Notes: generated by a model not told the origin, from the sequence alone. Positions 42,385 through 52,873 are shown, counted from the first letter of the stretch. The stretch is DNA of 64,000 nucleotides from Enterococcus thailandicus (GCF_001886265.1 NZ_JXLE01000006.1:62001-126000); one strand, 5' to 3'. Translations and numbers: made by a program.

Positions 42385-45300
42385 CTACTCTTTCACAACA
42401 AGATTCTCATCTTCTTTAAGATCTTCCATACGGACAGAAACGATTTTTGAAACACCTGATTCTTGCATCGTTACGCCATACAAAACATTCGCAGCTTCCA
42501 TTGTTCCTTTACGGTGGGTGACCACAATAAATTGGGTATCATTTTGGAAATTACGCAAATAGTTCCCAAAACGTGTCACGTTTGCCTCATCTAAAGCTGC
42601 TTCTACTTCATCAAGAATACAAAACGGTACCGGACGCACACGAATGATTGAAAATAGCAAAGCAATTGCCGTCAATGCGCGCTCTCCACCAGAAAGTAGA
42701 CTTAGACTTTGTAGTTTTTTACCTGGAGGTTGAACTTCGATTTCAATTCCTGTTTTTAATAAATCAGTGGGATCAGTCAAGACAAGTTCTGCTCGTCCAC
42801 CGCCAAACATATTCGGAAAGACCACTTTGAATTCTTTGCGGATTGCTTCAAAAACTTCTTTGAAACGAGTGCGAACTTCATCATCCATTTCATCCATTGT
42901 ATCAAATAACTGATTTTTCGCAGAAAGCAAATCATCTCTTTGAGTAGATAAAAAGGTATAACGTTCATTCACTTGTTCATATTGCTCAATGGCATTCAAG
43001 TTAACTGGTCCTAGTGCTTCAATACTTCGTTTCAATGTCGCTACTTTTTCTTTGCTACCGGAAACATCTACTGTTGGTTGATAATCAATCACAGCTTTCT
43101 CAAAAGTCATTTGATATTCTGTTTCTAAATACGTAACGTGCTGATCTAGTAGCATCTCTGCACGATCTTTTTTCACTTCAAGTTTTGATTGCTCAGTCAA
43201 GCGAACTTTGTGTTCTTGGTTTTGTTGTGCCAATACTTCTGCTAGCTGGTCAATTTCTTTTTGTGTTGTGTCACGGGTTGCTTTCACTTCCTGAAGTTCA
43301 GCTTGTAGCTGTTCACGTTGCACAGATAATTCACGAATTTTTTCGTCTAAGCTTTCTTCTGTCAACTCATGATCAGAAAAGTTTGCCGTTAACGCAGCTA
43401 GCTGTTGTTCTAAACTTGTCTGGCGTTCCATTGCCTCTGTTTTTTGGACACGTGCACCACGTAACTGGATCTGCAAGTGATTAAACTGTTCTTTTAATAC
43501 GGCAAGATCCGCTTGTTCTTGCGCTTTTTGTCCTTGGATTTGCGCGCGACGAGCTTCCATTTGATCGCTTTCTTGACTTAAAGATTTGATTTCTTCGTCA
43601 ATTTTCGTGCGTTGTTCTTCCAATTCTTGTTGCTTCGTTGCTAATTCTGTACGTTGTTTTTCATAAGTTTCGATAAATTGATTTAACTCACGTGTCTCAA
43701 AATTAGAAATCTGTTGTTCTTTTTCAAAACGTGTTAAATCATTTGAGATATTTTGAAGTTTATTTGCAACTTCTTGTTCTTCGAAACGCAACTGTTCCAT
43801 AACACTTCGGGCAGCTTCGTATTCTTCACTAAGTGTCGTAACTTTTTCTTGTAAAGCTTGAACTTTCTTTTCTTGAACTTGTAGTTCTTGATTTGCTTGG
43901 TCAAACTCACTAGTCAATTGTTTCAATTCTTGATTTTGAGCGAATAAACTTCCTTGGTTTCCACGCTTATTGGCTCCGCCTGTCATTGAACCACCTGCGT
44001 TCATAACGTCTCCCTCTAAAGAAACCACACGATATTGATAATGAATCGTTTGTGCAATCGTATTAGCACTAGCTAGGTCTTTTGCTAAAAGGATCGTTCC
44101 CAATAAATTATTCACTACTGATTGGACTGCATCTGGGTAAGTCACTCGTTCACTTGCTACGCCTAAAAAGCCCTCGATAGTAGCTGCTTGTGCCGCAACA
44201 TGAGCAGGTAATTGACGTGGTTTAATCGTTGTCAATGGTAAGAAAGTTGCACGTCCACCTTTTTGTTGCTTCAAATAAGTGATTGCTTGTCTTGCATCCA
44301 CTTCATTTTCAACAATAATATGTTGTGCAGCTCCTCCTAATGCGGTTTCGATTGCTAAAGTGAAATCAGCTGGAACATCAATTAGTTCTGCGACTGCACC
44401 TACAACGCCAGATAATTGTTGCTTGTGTTGTAACACTAAACGTACACCTTGATAAAAGCCAAAATAGTTTTCTTGGATTTCTTGTAAACTCTTTTGTCGT
44501 GCACGTAATTGTTGCACCTGATTCATCAATTGATACATTTTTGGGTGTTCAGTATTCAACTGTTCTTGGAATTTCTTTCCTTCTGTCTGAATAGCTGTCA
44601 CTTTTGTTTTTGTTTCTTCTGATGATTGAGTCAGTTTCGTTTGTTGCTCCACTAATTCTGCTTTTTTTGCCGACAATTCTGCAACAGTTGCTTGAACTTC
44701 TGTTTGCTTTGCCAATGTTTGTTGGCTCTTTGCTGTCTCTTGCTGATACTGACGTTCTAAGTATTTCAATTCATTTCCGACAGCTGCTTGTTCTTGCATT
44801 AAATCGACATATTGATCGCGTAATTCGGCTAATAATTCTTTTGTCGATTTTTGATATTTTTCAAGTTCCTGTTGGGTTACCATCAATTGTGCTTCTGCTT
44901 GCTGGATTTCCGCTTCTTTTTTATCAACATCTTTTGTTAAACTAGCTTGTTGTTTTTCAAAGTGTTGAACTTTTTTCTGTGCTTCCGCTAAAGATGCTTG
45001 ATATTCTTGTGTACTTTGTTTGGTATGCTTTGAGCGTTCCAGTAAAACATCTTTTTGTCCTTCTGTTTGCTTTAGGCTTTCTGACAAAGCAAGTAATTTT
45101 TGCTGATTCTTTTCAATCAAACGATCAGCTTGCGCATTTTGTTTACGCCAAGTTGCCAGAGTTGATTCACGCACTTGGATTTGCTCGGTTACGGTCGCTA
45201 ACTCTTGATTAAATTGCTTTAGTTCAGCTTCTCGTTGGGTCCACTCAGTTCTTGCCGCTTTGATTTCTGCAATCATTAGAGCAATATCTGTTTCGGTCAA

Positions 45301-45963
45301 TTCTTCTTTTAAGCGTAAAAACTCCTTTGCTGCCTTACTTTGAGTAGCTAAAGGAGTTAGCTGTTCTTCTAATTCATAGATAATATCTTGAACTCGGCTA
45401 AGGTTATCTTCTGTTTCAAAAAGCTTTTGTTCTGCTTTTTTCTTACGTTGTTTATACTTTAAAACACCCGCTGCTTCTTCAAAGATTCCACGACGATCTT
45501 CTGGTTTGCTACTAAAAATCGCTTCAACTTTTCCCTGTGAGATAATTGAAAAAGATTCTTTTCCTAAGCCAGAATCTAAAAACAACTCTTGGATATCTTT
45601 CAACCGACAAGATTGTTTATTGATAAAAAAATCGCTTTCTCCTGTTCGACGGTAGCGACGTGTCACACTTATTTCATTGTATTCCAATGGTAGATAATGG
45701 TCTTCATTATCTAAAATGACCGTTACTTCTGCTACGTTTAGTTGTTTACGAGAATCTGAACCTGCAAAAATAATATCTGGCATTTTTCCACCACGTAAAC
45801 TTTTTGCTGATTGTTCACCTAAGACCCAGCGAATGGCTTCCGTGATGTTACTTTTTCCGCTACCATTGGGGCCAACAACTGCTGTGACACTGTTTTCGAA
45901 GTCAATCACTGTTTTATCAGCGAATGACTTGAATCCAGCGATTTCAATTCGTTTCAAATACAC
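42385..45963 (-). CDS. smc: Chromosome segregation protein SMC
   Basis: An 1192-residue condensin subunit. Walker A is GPNGSGKSN (32-40), followed by about 320 residues of coiled coil, a hinge (about 510-660, LSGVVGAVAELIDVP to GGSMTGGANKRGNQG), a second coiled coil, then the C-terminal head with LSLLSGGERALTAIALLF and Walker B FCILDEVEAALDEAN. Length and order are normal. It starts 16 bases after rnc. ScpA and ScpB, its partners, are not in this window. Confidence 0.97.
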   Translation of the reverse strand: MYLKRIEIAGFKSFADKTVIDFENSVTAVVGPNGSGKSNITEAIRWVLGEQSAKSLRGGKMPDIIFAGSDSRKQLNVAEVTVILDNEDHYLPLEYNEISVTRRYRRTGESDFFINKQSCRLKDIQELFLDSGLGKESFSIISQGKVEAIFSSKPEDRRGIFEEAAGVLKYKQRKKKAEQKLFETEDNLSRVQDIIYELEEQLTPLATQSKAAKEFLRLKEELTETDIALMIAEIKAARTEWTQREAELKQFNQELATVTEQIQVRESTLATWRKQNAQADRLIEKNQQKLLALSESLKQTEGQKDVLLERSKHTKQSTQEYQASLAEAQKKVQHFEKQQASLTKDVDKKEAEIQQAEAQLMVTQQELEKYQKSTKELLAELRDQYVDLMQEQAAVGNELKYLERQYQQETAKSQQTLAKQTEVQATVAELSAKKAELVEQQTKLTQSSEETKTKVTAIQTEGKKFQEQLNTEHPKMYQLMNQVQQLRARQKSLQEIQENYFGFYQGVRLVLQHKQQLSGVVGAVAELIDVPADFTLAIETALGGAAQHIIVENEVDARQAITYLKQQKGGRATFLPLTTIKPRQLPAHVAAQAATIEGFLGVASERVTYPDAVQSVVNNLLGTILLAKDLASANTIAQTIHYQYRVVSLEGDVMNAGGSMTGGANKRGNQGSLFAQNQELKQLTSEFDQANQELQVQEKKVQALQEKVTTLSEEYEAARSVMEQLRFEEQEVANKLQNISNDLTRFEKEQQISNFETRELNQFIETYEKQRTELATKQQELEEQRTKIDEEIKSLSQESDQMEARRAQIQGQKAQEQADLAVLKEQFNHLQIQLRGARVQKTEAMERQTSLEQQLAALTANFSDHELTEESLDEKIRELSVQREQLQAELQEVKATRDTTQKEIDQLAEVLAQQNQEHKVRLTEQSKLEVKKDRAEMLLDQHVTYLETEYQMTFEKAVIDYQPTVDVSGSKEKVATLKRSIEALGPVNLNAIEQYEQVNERYTFLSTQRDDLLSAKNQLFDTMDEMDDEVRTRFKEVFEAIRKEFKVVFPNMFGGGRAELVLTDPTDLLKTGIEIEVQPPGKKLQSLSLLSGGERALTAIALLFSIIRVRPVPFCILDEVEAALDEANVTRFGNYLRNFQNDTQFIVVTHRKGTMEAANVLYGVTMQESGVSKIVSVRMEDLKEDENLVVKE

Positions 45964-45979
45964 GAAAGCTTTCCCTCAC

Positions 45980-46672
45980 TTACTCTTCCAAGGCTGCTAA
46001 TGCATTTTCAGCGGCAGCTTGTTCTGCTAATTTTTTTGATTTTCCTTGGCCCGTACCAATCAATTGATCATCAACATAGACTTCAATCCAAAAAATACGT
46101 TCATGGGCTGGTCCTTCTTCTTTAATCAAGCGATATTCAATAAAAACATCCCCTGATTTTTGCAAGACTTCTTGCAATTTGGTTTTGTGATCCATCTCAT
46201 GTGAAAAAGCACCTGCTTTGACTTTTGGGAAGATAACTTGCTTGATGAATGCATGCGCTACTTCGAAGCCTTGGTCCAAATATAAAGCACCTAGAAAAGC
46301 TTCAAATAGGTCACATAATAACGCAGGACGTGTTCGTCCACCAGAGTTTTCTTCACCTTTACCTAACATGACGTGTTGATCAAAATGACATTCTTTTGCG
46401 AATTTTGATAAACTGTCTTCACGAACGATTGCTGCACGCATTTTTGTTAATTTTCCTTCTGGTAAATCGGGATACAAGCGATACAAATACTGAGAAACCA
46501 TTAATTCTAACACTGCATCTCCCAAAAATTCTAAACGTTCATTGTCTGATAGGTGTAGATTGCGATGCTCATTCACATAGGATGAATGGGTAAAAGCTTG
46601 TTCAAGTAAATTTAGATCGTGAAAAACGATTGTATATTTTTCTTTAAGTTCTTTTGTCAGCTGATTGTCCAT
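45980..46672 (-). CDS. rnc: Ribonuclease III
   Basis: A 230-residue double-strand-specific endoribonuclease. The catalytic signature ERLEFLGDAVLEL (about 45-57) and the second acidic cluster DLFEAFLGALYLD are intact. The C-terminal dsRNA-binding domain (about 158-228) has DHKTKLQEVLQ and the typical KKLAEQAAAENALAALEE end. The frame opens 39 codons further upstream, but ATG 46672 lies after AAAAGGA and gives a normal N-terminus. First gene of the rnc-smc-HAD-ftsY operon. Confidence 0.96.
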   Translation of the reverse strand: MDNQLTKELKEKYTIVFHDLNLLEQAFTHSSYVNEHRNLHLSDNERLEFLGDAVLELMVSQYLYRLYPDLPEGKLTKMRAAIVREDSLSKFAKECHFDQHVMLGKGEENSGGRTRPALLCDLFEAFLGALYLDQGFEVAHAFIKQVIFPKVKAGAFSHEMDHKTKLQEVLQKSGDVFIEYRLIKEEGPAHERIFWIEVYVDDQLIGTGQGKSKKLAEQAAAENALAALEE

Positions 46673-46973
46673 TTTCCACATTCCTTTTATAGGATATTTT
46701 TCATACTTCCTTATTATACTGGTTTTTTGATAATTTTGAAATGTTTGACTAAAAAGTAAGAAAGCTTTAAGAAAAAGGCTGTCGTTCAAAACGGGTTGCT
46801 TTACTAATTGGGATTTTTTAGAAAAGGTTGCTTAAATTTTTGAACAGCTTTGTTCTAATCTGTCACTCTTTTTTCCTTTTAGTATCCAACAAAAAAATAA
46901 GGTCAACCAGCAAGTGATTGACCTTATTCATTGTAAAATTATAAACGAAAATAGTTTCTGTTAAAAATTTTGA
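46673..46973. other. Intergenic region between oppA and rnc
   Basis: About 300 bases. It holds the oppA terminator (46891-46928, minus strand), a likely rnc promoter on the minus strand (TATAAT at 46718-46713, TTCAAA at 46740-46735 with a 16-base spacer), and otherwise AT-rich sequence without a supported gene. Confidence 0.55.
46891..46928 (-). terminator. opp operon terminator
   Basis: AATAAGGTCAA and TTGACCTTATT arms; T run follows on the minus strand. Confidence 0.85.
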
Positions 46974-48752
46974 TTAGCGTGAAGCATCTGTTACAGAAAC
47001 TTCTGCCCAAGGATTACGTTCGTCGTATGCCCAGTTCCAGTCTTTTACGCGATCATTCACAGGTAAGACTTCATTACGGAATAATGTTGGAATTGCAAAA
47101 GCTTCTTTAAACGCATATTCTTGCCATTTTTGGTATGCTTCTTTTTGGAAATCTGCATCAAACGCATCACTTGAATTGATTGCATCAATTAATTTTGTGT
47201 TTTCTTCAGATTCGTAACGAGTGTAGTTGAATGCTGCATTTGGTCCCCATAGTCCACTTGGATTTGGATCAGTTCCTGTATTCCAAGCTGCTTGATAAAC
47301 ATCAATTTCAGGATCATCATTTTTTAGTTTGTCATAGAATGAGTTAAACTCAATTAGACGTCCAGTTGTGTATTCAACATTTAAACCAATTTGTTTCCAT
47401 TGTTGTACATAGTAATCAGCTAATGGTTGTGCTGTTTCGCCACCTGACATTGAAGCAAATTTGATTGTGAATTCTTTGCCATCTTTGTCTTCGCGAATAC
47501 CATCGCCATCAACATCTTTGAATCCTGCGTCATCTAATAATTTGTTTGCTTTATCAATATCTTGTGTATAACCTTTTAGTTTAGAATCATGGTAAGATTC
47601 GAACACTGGAGGAATCAATGACGTTGCGTTGCTTCTTAAACCAGCGTAGAATTTGCTACCAACAGAGTCATTATCTAAAGCGTAACCCATCGCTTGACGT
47701 AATGATTTGTCAGCCATTTTTGAATTAGGATCGTATTCAACTGTGCTTTCTTCGTTGTTCCATTTACCTAATTTAAATCCAAGGTAAGTGTATGAAGTTT
47801 GTTCACGCCCTAAGTTTGTATAGCCTTCAATATCTTTATATGTTTCGTAAGTATCTGTTGGCATTTGGAAAATCATGTCATACAACTTAGAGTTCAATGC
47901 TTCTGTTGCACTAGCTGTTTGCACTGACTTCATTGTGATTTTTTTCAATTTTGGTTTGCCATTCCAATAGTACTCATTTGGCAAGTATTCTACTGATTCA
48001 CCAGCAACAATATTACTCATGTAATAAGGACCAAAAGTTACAGGGTGTTTACGAACTTGATCACTTGATTCCATGTCTTTGATTGCTACGCCTTCAAGTG
48101 TATGTTTTGGAGCAGCATATGAGTAAACACCACCGCCGGCTTGTAACATACTTGGCTCAACTTTTTTATATTCAATTTCAACTGTTTTGTCATCTACTTT
48201 TTTGATTCCAGAAATCGTATCTGCTTTGCCATCATGATATTCTTCCATACCAATTACATTACGGAAAGTATCGTCATAACGAATACCTGTATAGTCTTTG
48301 TGACCAATGATTTCGTAAGAGAAAATTACGTCATCCGCCGTAACGTCCACTCCGTCAGACCACTTCACATTGTCTTTCAGTTTGATTGTCGCAACTTTTT
48401 TATCTTGGTCTAAGTCTAAAGTAGCTGCTCCATCATCAGTGATTTTGAAATCTGTATCATTTGAGAATAATGCTTCATGTGATGGTGCCATGAATGCCGC
48501 ATCAAACGCATCTTGATAGAATTCCCATTGGAACAACCCAGCGAATTGACTATCTGTTGCAACTGCGGCTTCTAATTCACCATCTTCAATTGCATCTTTA
48601 TCATTTTTTGTTGCAAGTGGGAATGATAAAGCTTGGCTATCCCCTTTATCTCCTGAAGCATTTCCAGAAGAATCAGTACCGCTGCCGCCGCCACAAGCTG
48701 CTAGTGTTACGACAGATAACAATGTTACTACTCCAAAAATCGTTTTCTTCAT
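46974..48752 (-). CDS. oppA: Oligopeptide ABC transporter substrate-binding lipoprotein OppA
   Basis: A 592-residue family 5 solute-binding protein. The lipobox is VTLAACGGG, so Cys20 would be lipidated. The peptide-binding fold is complete (DNVKWSDGVDVTADDVIFSYE; VRKHPVTFGPYYM; WNWAYDERNPWAE). A DVDGDGIREDKDG loop near residue 415 looks like a calcium-binding motif, seen in several Firmicute OppA proteins. Last gene of oppDFBCA. It captures peptides for nutrition and possibly signalling; a role in pheromone sensing cannot be read here. Confidence 0.94.
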   Translation of the reverse strand: MKKTIFGVVTLLSVVTLAACGGGSGTDSSGNASGDKGDSQALSFPLATKNDKDAIEDGELEAAVATDSQFAGLFQWEFYQDAFDAAFMAPSHEALFSNDTDFKITDDGAATLDLDQDKKVATIKLKDNVKWSDGVDVTADDVIFSYEIIGHKDYTGIRYDDTFRNVIGMEEYHDGKADTISGIKKVDDKTVEIEYKKVEPSMLQAGGGVYSYAAPKHTLEGVAIKDMESSDQVRKHPVTFGPYYMSNIVAGESVEYLPNEYYWNGKPKLKKITMKSVQTASATEALNSKLYDMIFQMPTDTYETYKDIEGYTNLGREQTSYTYLGFKLGKWNNEESTVEYDPNSKMADKSLRQAMGYALDNDSVGSKFYAGLRSNATSLIPPVFESYHDSKLKGYTQDIDKANKLLDDAGFKDVDGDGIREDKDGKEFTIKFASMSGGETAQPLADYYVQQWKQIGLNVEYTTGRLIEFNSFYDKLKNDDPEIDVYQAAWNTGTDPNPSGLWGPNAAFNYTRYESEENTKLIDAINSSDAFDADFQKEAYQKWQEYAFKEAFAIPTLFRNEVLPVNDRVKDWNWAYDERNPWAEVSVTDASR

Positions 48753-48775
48753 TCCTATATCCCCCTTATTTCGTT

Positions 48776-49699
48776 CTATCCTAAACGTTGACGCGCATCA
48801 GCAGAACGCTTAAATGCTTGACCAACATAGTTTATACACAACATCAAAACTAGAATTAGCATTGACGCGGGTAACCAGATCCATTGACGATTTACTAACA
48901 CTTCACCACTACTTGCGTAACCAATTAAAGTTCCTAAACTTGGTACATTCGTAGGTAATCCAAATCCTAAGAAAGTCAAAGTAGTTTCAATTCCAATATT
49001 TGCTGCAAAGTTCATCGTTAAGTTGGTAATAATCAATGAACTTAAATTGGGCATAATTTCACGGAACATGATTTTAAAATCACTTGTTCCCATTGTTTTC
49101 GATGCACTGACGTAATCACGTCTTGCTTCTGATAATGTTTTACTTCTAAAGAGTCGCGCTTTCGCTACCCAGTAGAATGCACTCATGATAAAAATGAATG
49201 ACCAAACATTGTATTTAGGAATAATTGAAACAAATACGATAATAATCAGCATAATTGGTAAAATCATGACGAAATCAACGATTCGCATCAATATATTATC
49301 AATCATTCCACCGTAATACCCAGAAATGATTCCTAATCCTACCCCGATGATCGAAGTAATGATCGTAATCGCAAAACCAATTAAAACAGAGTTTCTAGCA
49401 CCAATCACTAATTGACCGAATACATCTCGGCCACCTTCATCTGCGCCAAGCAAGAACTTATGACCTTGAGTAGAAATCGCTCCAGGTTCAGCGTATTTAT
49501 CAAAAATACTTACATACATTACTTTATCTTGATCTGTTAAAATAGCGCCAATAAAGACAAACAATAATAAAAGAACTAACAAGCCCAATGAAAACATGGC
49601 TATTTTGTCTTTTTTAAATTCACGTGCAATCATGCGCAGGCCCATTGGTGGGACACTTTCTTGCGCTACGACATCTTTCTTTTCACTCATTTGACTCAT
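48776..49699 (-). CDS. oppC: Oligopeptide ABC transporter permease OppC
   Basis: A 307-residue permease with six membrane segments and the N-terminal OppC_N part (MIAREFKKDKIAMFSLGLLVLLLL). The EAA loop SASKTMGTSDFKIMFREIMPN faces the ATPases. It partners with OppB encoded 20 bases upstream. The family assignment is secure; peptide length preference is not known. Confidence 0.94.
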   Translation of the reverse strand: MSQMSEKKDVVAQESVPPMGLRMIAREFKKDKIAMFSLGLLVLLLLFVFIGAILTDQDKVMYVSIFDKYAEPGAISTQGHKFLLGADEGGRDVFGQLVIGARNSVLIGFAITIITSIIGVGLGIISGYYGGMIDNILMRIVDFVMILPIMLIIIVFVSIIPKYNVWSFIFIMSAFYWVAKARLFRSKTLSEARRDYVSASKTMGTSDFKIMFREIMPNLSSLIITNLTMNFAANIGIETTLTFLGFGLPTNVPSLGTLIGYASSGEVLVNRQWIWLPASMLILVLMLCINYVGQAFKRSADARQRLG

Positions 49700-49719
49700 C
49701 CTCCTTTTTTGATTGATTT

Positions 49720-50682
49720 TTATTGGATTCTAATACGTGGATCAACAATACTCATGATAATATCTGAAAGCAAGGTCCCCACTAATGTTGCAATCCCTAA
49801 AATCAATACTAAAGAAGTAATAACAGCATAATCACGTTGGCCAATAGCATCAATAAATAACTTACCAACACCTGGATAACCAAAAATCTTCTCGATAACC
49901 ACTGAACCAGCAATCAACGAAGTAATTTCGTACCCCATCTGTGACGCCATTGGTAAAGCAGCATTTCTAAAGATATGACGACTGAAGACTTTCTTAGTTG
50001 GTACACCTTTCGAACGTGCTGTTCTTACAAAGTCTAATGATTTTGAATCAATTACTTCACTTCGAAGATACTGAATCGTAACCGCCGTAGCCAAAAATGC
50101 TTGCGTGATTGATGGTAATAAAATATATTTCATTCGATCGGCAAACTGAGCAAAGAATCCGCCACTTAGTCCTAAAGTCTGTGAACCACTTGTTGGGAAC
50201 CAACCTAGACGGTAACCAAAAATGAATAACATGATTAGACCGAAAATAAACAATGGTACAGCAAAGCTGAAGAAGTTATAGATAACTACGACTTTGTCTA
50301 AAATCGAATTTTGGTAACGACCTGCTAACATTCCTAACGGTACAGCAATCAAATACGTTAAAATAACTGTCAAAATAGATAAGTACAACGTATTGACGAT
50401 ACGCTCACCAATCAAGTCAGCAACTGAACGTTTGTATAAGAAACTTTGACCAAAATCTCCATGCAATGCGTTTCCAATCCAACGGAAATATTGTTCGTAC
50501 CACGGATCATTTAGTCCAGCAGCTTGTCGCATTTGCTCAATCACAGCTGGATCTTGGTTTGGATTGATTAATCCAGTAAATGGATCACCTGGCATCGCTT
50601 TTGCCAACATGAAAATTAAAACACTAAGAATAATAACTTGAGGAATCATCAATAACACACGACGTAGGATTGTTTTCCACAT
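49720..50682 (-). CDS. oppB: Oligopeptide ABC transporter permease OppB
   Basis: A 320-residue permease starting MWKTILRRVLLMIPQVIILSVLIF, the standard OppB N-terminus. The EAA loop is FVRTARSKGVPTKKVFSRHIFRNA, and GSVVIEKIFGYPGVGKLFIDAI is the conserved C-terminal part. Its ATG is adjacent to the oppF stop. It forms the channel with OppC. Confidence 0.95.
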   Translation of the reverse strand: MWKTILRRVLLMIPQVIILSVLIFMLAKAMPGDPFTGLINPNQDPAVIEQMRQAAGLNDPWYEQYFRWIGNALHGDFGQSFLYKRSVADLIGERIVNTLYLSILTVILTYLIAVPLGMLAGRYQNSILDKVVVIYNFFSFAVPLFIFGLIMLFIFGYRLGWFPTSGSQTLGLSGGFFAQFADRMKYILLPSITQAFLATAVTIQYLRSEVIDSKSLDFVRTARSKGVPTKKVFSRHIFRNAALPMASQMGYEITSLIAGSVVIEKIFGYPGVGKLFIDAIGQRDYAVITSLVLILGIATLVGTLLSDIIMSIVDPRIRIQ

Positions 50683-51626
50683 TAGCTAGCACCTCCATCT
50701 TTTAACGCTACTTTATGAGTAGTTGATAATGCACGCAAATCGTACACCCGACCAGTTGAATCGTAATAATCTTTTTGACTATTGATGTATTCTTGTTCAA
50801 CTCTTCGGCGATTCTCTTTATGCAATTCGCGATTCTCAACATCGATTCGAGGAATTGCAGACAGTAAACGTTTTGTATAGATGTGACGTGGGTCATTGTA
50901 GATATCTTCCCTTGTTCCGATTTCAACGAAACGGCCTTTATACATGATAGCGATATTATCACACATGTGTTTAACAACACCTAAGTCATGAGAAATAAAT
51001 AGATAACTAAGTCCAAATTCTTGTTGGATTCGTTTCATAAAGTTCAAAACTTGCGCTTGTACAGATAAATCAAGCGCTGAAACTGGTTCATCCGCTACAA
51101 TCAATTTTGGATTTGTTGCTACGGCACGAGCAACACCTAAACGTTGACGCTGACCACCAGAAAACTCATGTGGATATTTGTATAACGCATCCTCTGGCAT
51201 CCCAACAATGTCAAGTAAACTTTTTACTTTTTTCTTTTCTTCTTGATCACTTAAACGTTCAAAATTACGAATTGGTTCCGCAATAATATCTAATACCCGC
51301 TTTTTAGGGTTTAAGCTAGACATTGAATCTTGGAAAATCATTTGAACATCTTTGTTGTATTCGATTTTCTTGCGATTACTACGTTTTGTTACATCTGTTC
51401 CTTGATAAATGATTTGACCATCCGTCACTTTTTCTAGCCCAACAATCGCCTTACCCGTCGTTGATTTTCCTGAACCAGATTCTCCAACTAAACCATACGT
51501 CTTTCCTTTTTCAATAACGAAGTCGACGCCATCTACAGCATAAACATAATCATTTACTCGATTGAAAAAACCGCTGCGAATCGGATAGTGAACTTTTAAA
51601 TCATTAATTGTGATTAATTCTGTCAT
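50682..51626 (-). CDS. oppF: Oligopeptide ABC transporter ATP-binding protein OppF
   Basis: A 314-residue ATPase. Walker A is GESGSGKSTTGK (about 49-60), the signature is FSGGQRQRLGVARAVA, Walker B LIVADEPVSALD, and the switch SHDLGVVKH. The C-terminal oligopeptide/dipeptide extension is present but, as usual for OppF, lacks the full iron-sulphur-type cysteine set. It starts directly at the oppD stop. Confidence 0.95.
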   Translation of the reverse strand: MTELITINDLKVHYPIRSGFFNRVNDYVYAVDGVDFVIEKGKTYGLVGESGSGKSTTGKAIVGLEKVTDGQIIYQGTDVTKRSNRKKIEYNKDVQMIFQDSMSSLNPKKRVLDIIAEPIRNFERLSDQEEKKKVKSLLDIVGMPEDALYKYPHEFSGGQRQRLGVARAVATNPKLIVADEPVSALDLSVQAQVLNFMKRIQQEFGLSYLFISHDLGVVKHMCDNIAIMYKGRFVEIGTREDIYNDPRHIYTKRLLSAIPRIDVENRELHKENRRRVEQEYINSQKDYYDSTGRVYDLRALSTTHKVALKDGGAS

Positions 51627-52631
51627 CTACACCTCTCCTTTTTCGTCTCTAAAATGAAAATGCTTATAGCATGAGCAACGAACGAGATGGTTCGGTGCTA
51701 CTTCATGAAGAATTGGGTCTTTCTCATGATCACTTTCTGGAATCCATGGAATCCGTGGAGCGAAACGACAACCCCGACGTGGCATATTTTTCAATGAAGG
51801 AACAACTCCTTCAATCACATGTAGTTCTTCTTCATGTTGTCCTTCTTGAGGAATTGAATTCAATAATGAACGTGTATATGGATGTTTTGGATTTTCAAAC
51901 AATTCTTCAACTTCAGCAACCTCAACGAATTGTCCACCGTACATAACAGCTACGCGATCTGCCATTTCAGCCACAACACCTAAGTCATGGGTAATCAAAA
52001 TAATTCCTGTTTTTGTTTCTTCTTGTAAGTCTTTTAATAAATCAAGAATCTGTGCTTGAATTGTCACGTCTAACGCTGTTGTTGGTTCATCAGCAATGAC
52101 AATTGGCGGTTTACATGCAATCGCAATCGCAATAATTACACGTTGACGCATCCCACCAGATAATTCATGAGGATATTGACGTCCCACTCGAGTCGGATTA
52201 GGAATCCCCACTTGGTCTAACAATTCAAGTGCTCTTGCTTGACGCTCTTCTGCATTCATCTTTGTATGATAAGAAAGACCTTCTTTAATTTGGTCTTCAA
52301 TTCTCATTAGAGGATTCAACGCTGACAATGGGTCTTGGAAAATCATTCCAATATCATTTCCACGAATCTTGTTATAAAGTGTTTCATTCAAATCAATTAG
52401 ATTTAAATCATTATATAAAATTTCTCCTGTAATCTTGGTATTGTTAGGATCCAACAGCCCCATAATAGTAGTGGCTAATGTACTTTTTCCGCAACCAGAT
52501 TCTCCAACGATTGCTAAGATTTCGTTTTTATCTAAAGTAAAAGAAACGTCGTCTACTGCATCGTAAAATTCATCTTTGATACGGAAGCCTGTGTGTAGGT
52601 TCTGAACATCTAATAATTGATTATCCGACAA
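51627..52631 (-). CDS. oppD: Oligopeptide ABC transporter ATP-binding protein OppD
   Basis: A 334-residue ATPase. Walker A is GESGCGKSTLA, signature LSGGMRQRVIIAIAIA, Walker B IVIADEPTTALD and switch THDLGVVAE. The C-terminal extension (about 265-330) contains three cysteines (RGCRF, HLVRCSCYKH), as in OppD/DppD proteins that bind a 4Fe-4S cluster. Start is TTG after GAGAGGGG. First gene of oppDFBCA, with a consensus promoter upstream. Confidence 0.95.
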   Translation of the reverse strand: MSDNQLLDVQNLHTGFRIKDEFYDAVDDVSFTLDKNEILAIVGESGCGKSTLATTIMGLLDPNNTKITGEILYNDLNLIDLNETLYNKIRGNDIGMIFQDPLSALNPLMRIEDQIKEGLSYHTKMNAEERQARALELLDQVGIPNPTRVGRQYPHELSGGMRQRVIIAIAIACKPPIVIADEPTTALDVTIQAQILDLLKDLQEETKTGIILITHDLGVVAEMADRVAVMYGGQFVEVAEVEELFENPKHPYTRSLLNSIPQEGQHEEELHVIEGVVPSLKNMPRRGCRFAPRIPWIPESDHEKDPILHEVAPNHLVRCSCYKHFHFRDEKGEV

Positions 52632-52748
52632 TCGAATACCCCTCTCTGCTCCCTAGATGGAAGTTTTTCATTAATAAAATAATACTCACACAGAATAAAA
52701 TCATTTAAACCAATCCTATTCTTAACGAAGTATAATATTTTCTTAATA

Positions 52749-52777
52749 ATTATATAGAAAACCGTTTTACTTTGCAA
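52749..52777 (-). promoter_or_regulatory. opp operon promoter
   Basis: On the minus strand TTGCAA (52777-52772), a 17-base spacer and a perfect TATAAT (52754-52749). Confidence 0.75.
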
Positions 52778-52873
52778 GCACAATTGAAATTGTTGCCTGA
52801 ATTGTCTGAAAACTAAATCTACTACAACCGCTACCATTTGCATTAGATTAAAAAAGGTGCTTTTAAAATAAAA

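Noticed and set aside
44604-44945. 113-codon frame opposite the smc coiled coil
   Set aside because: Leucine/phenylalanine-rich antisense of coiled-coil codons, a common artefact.
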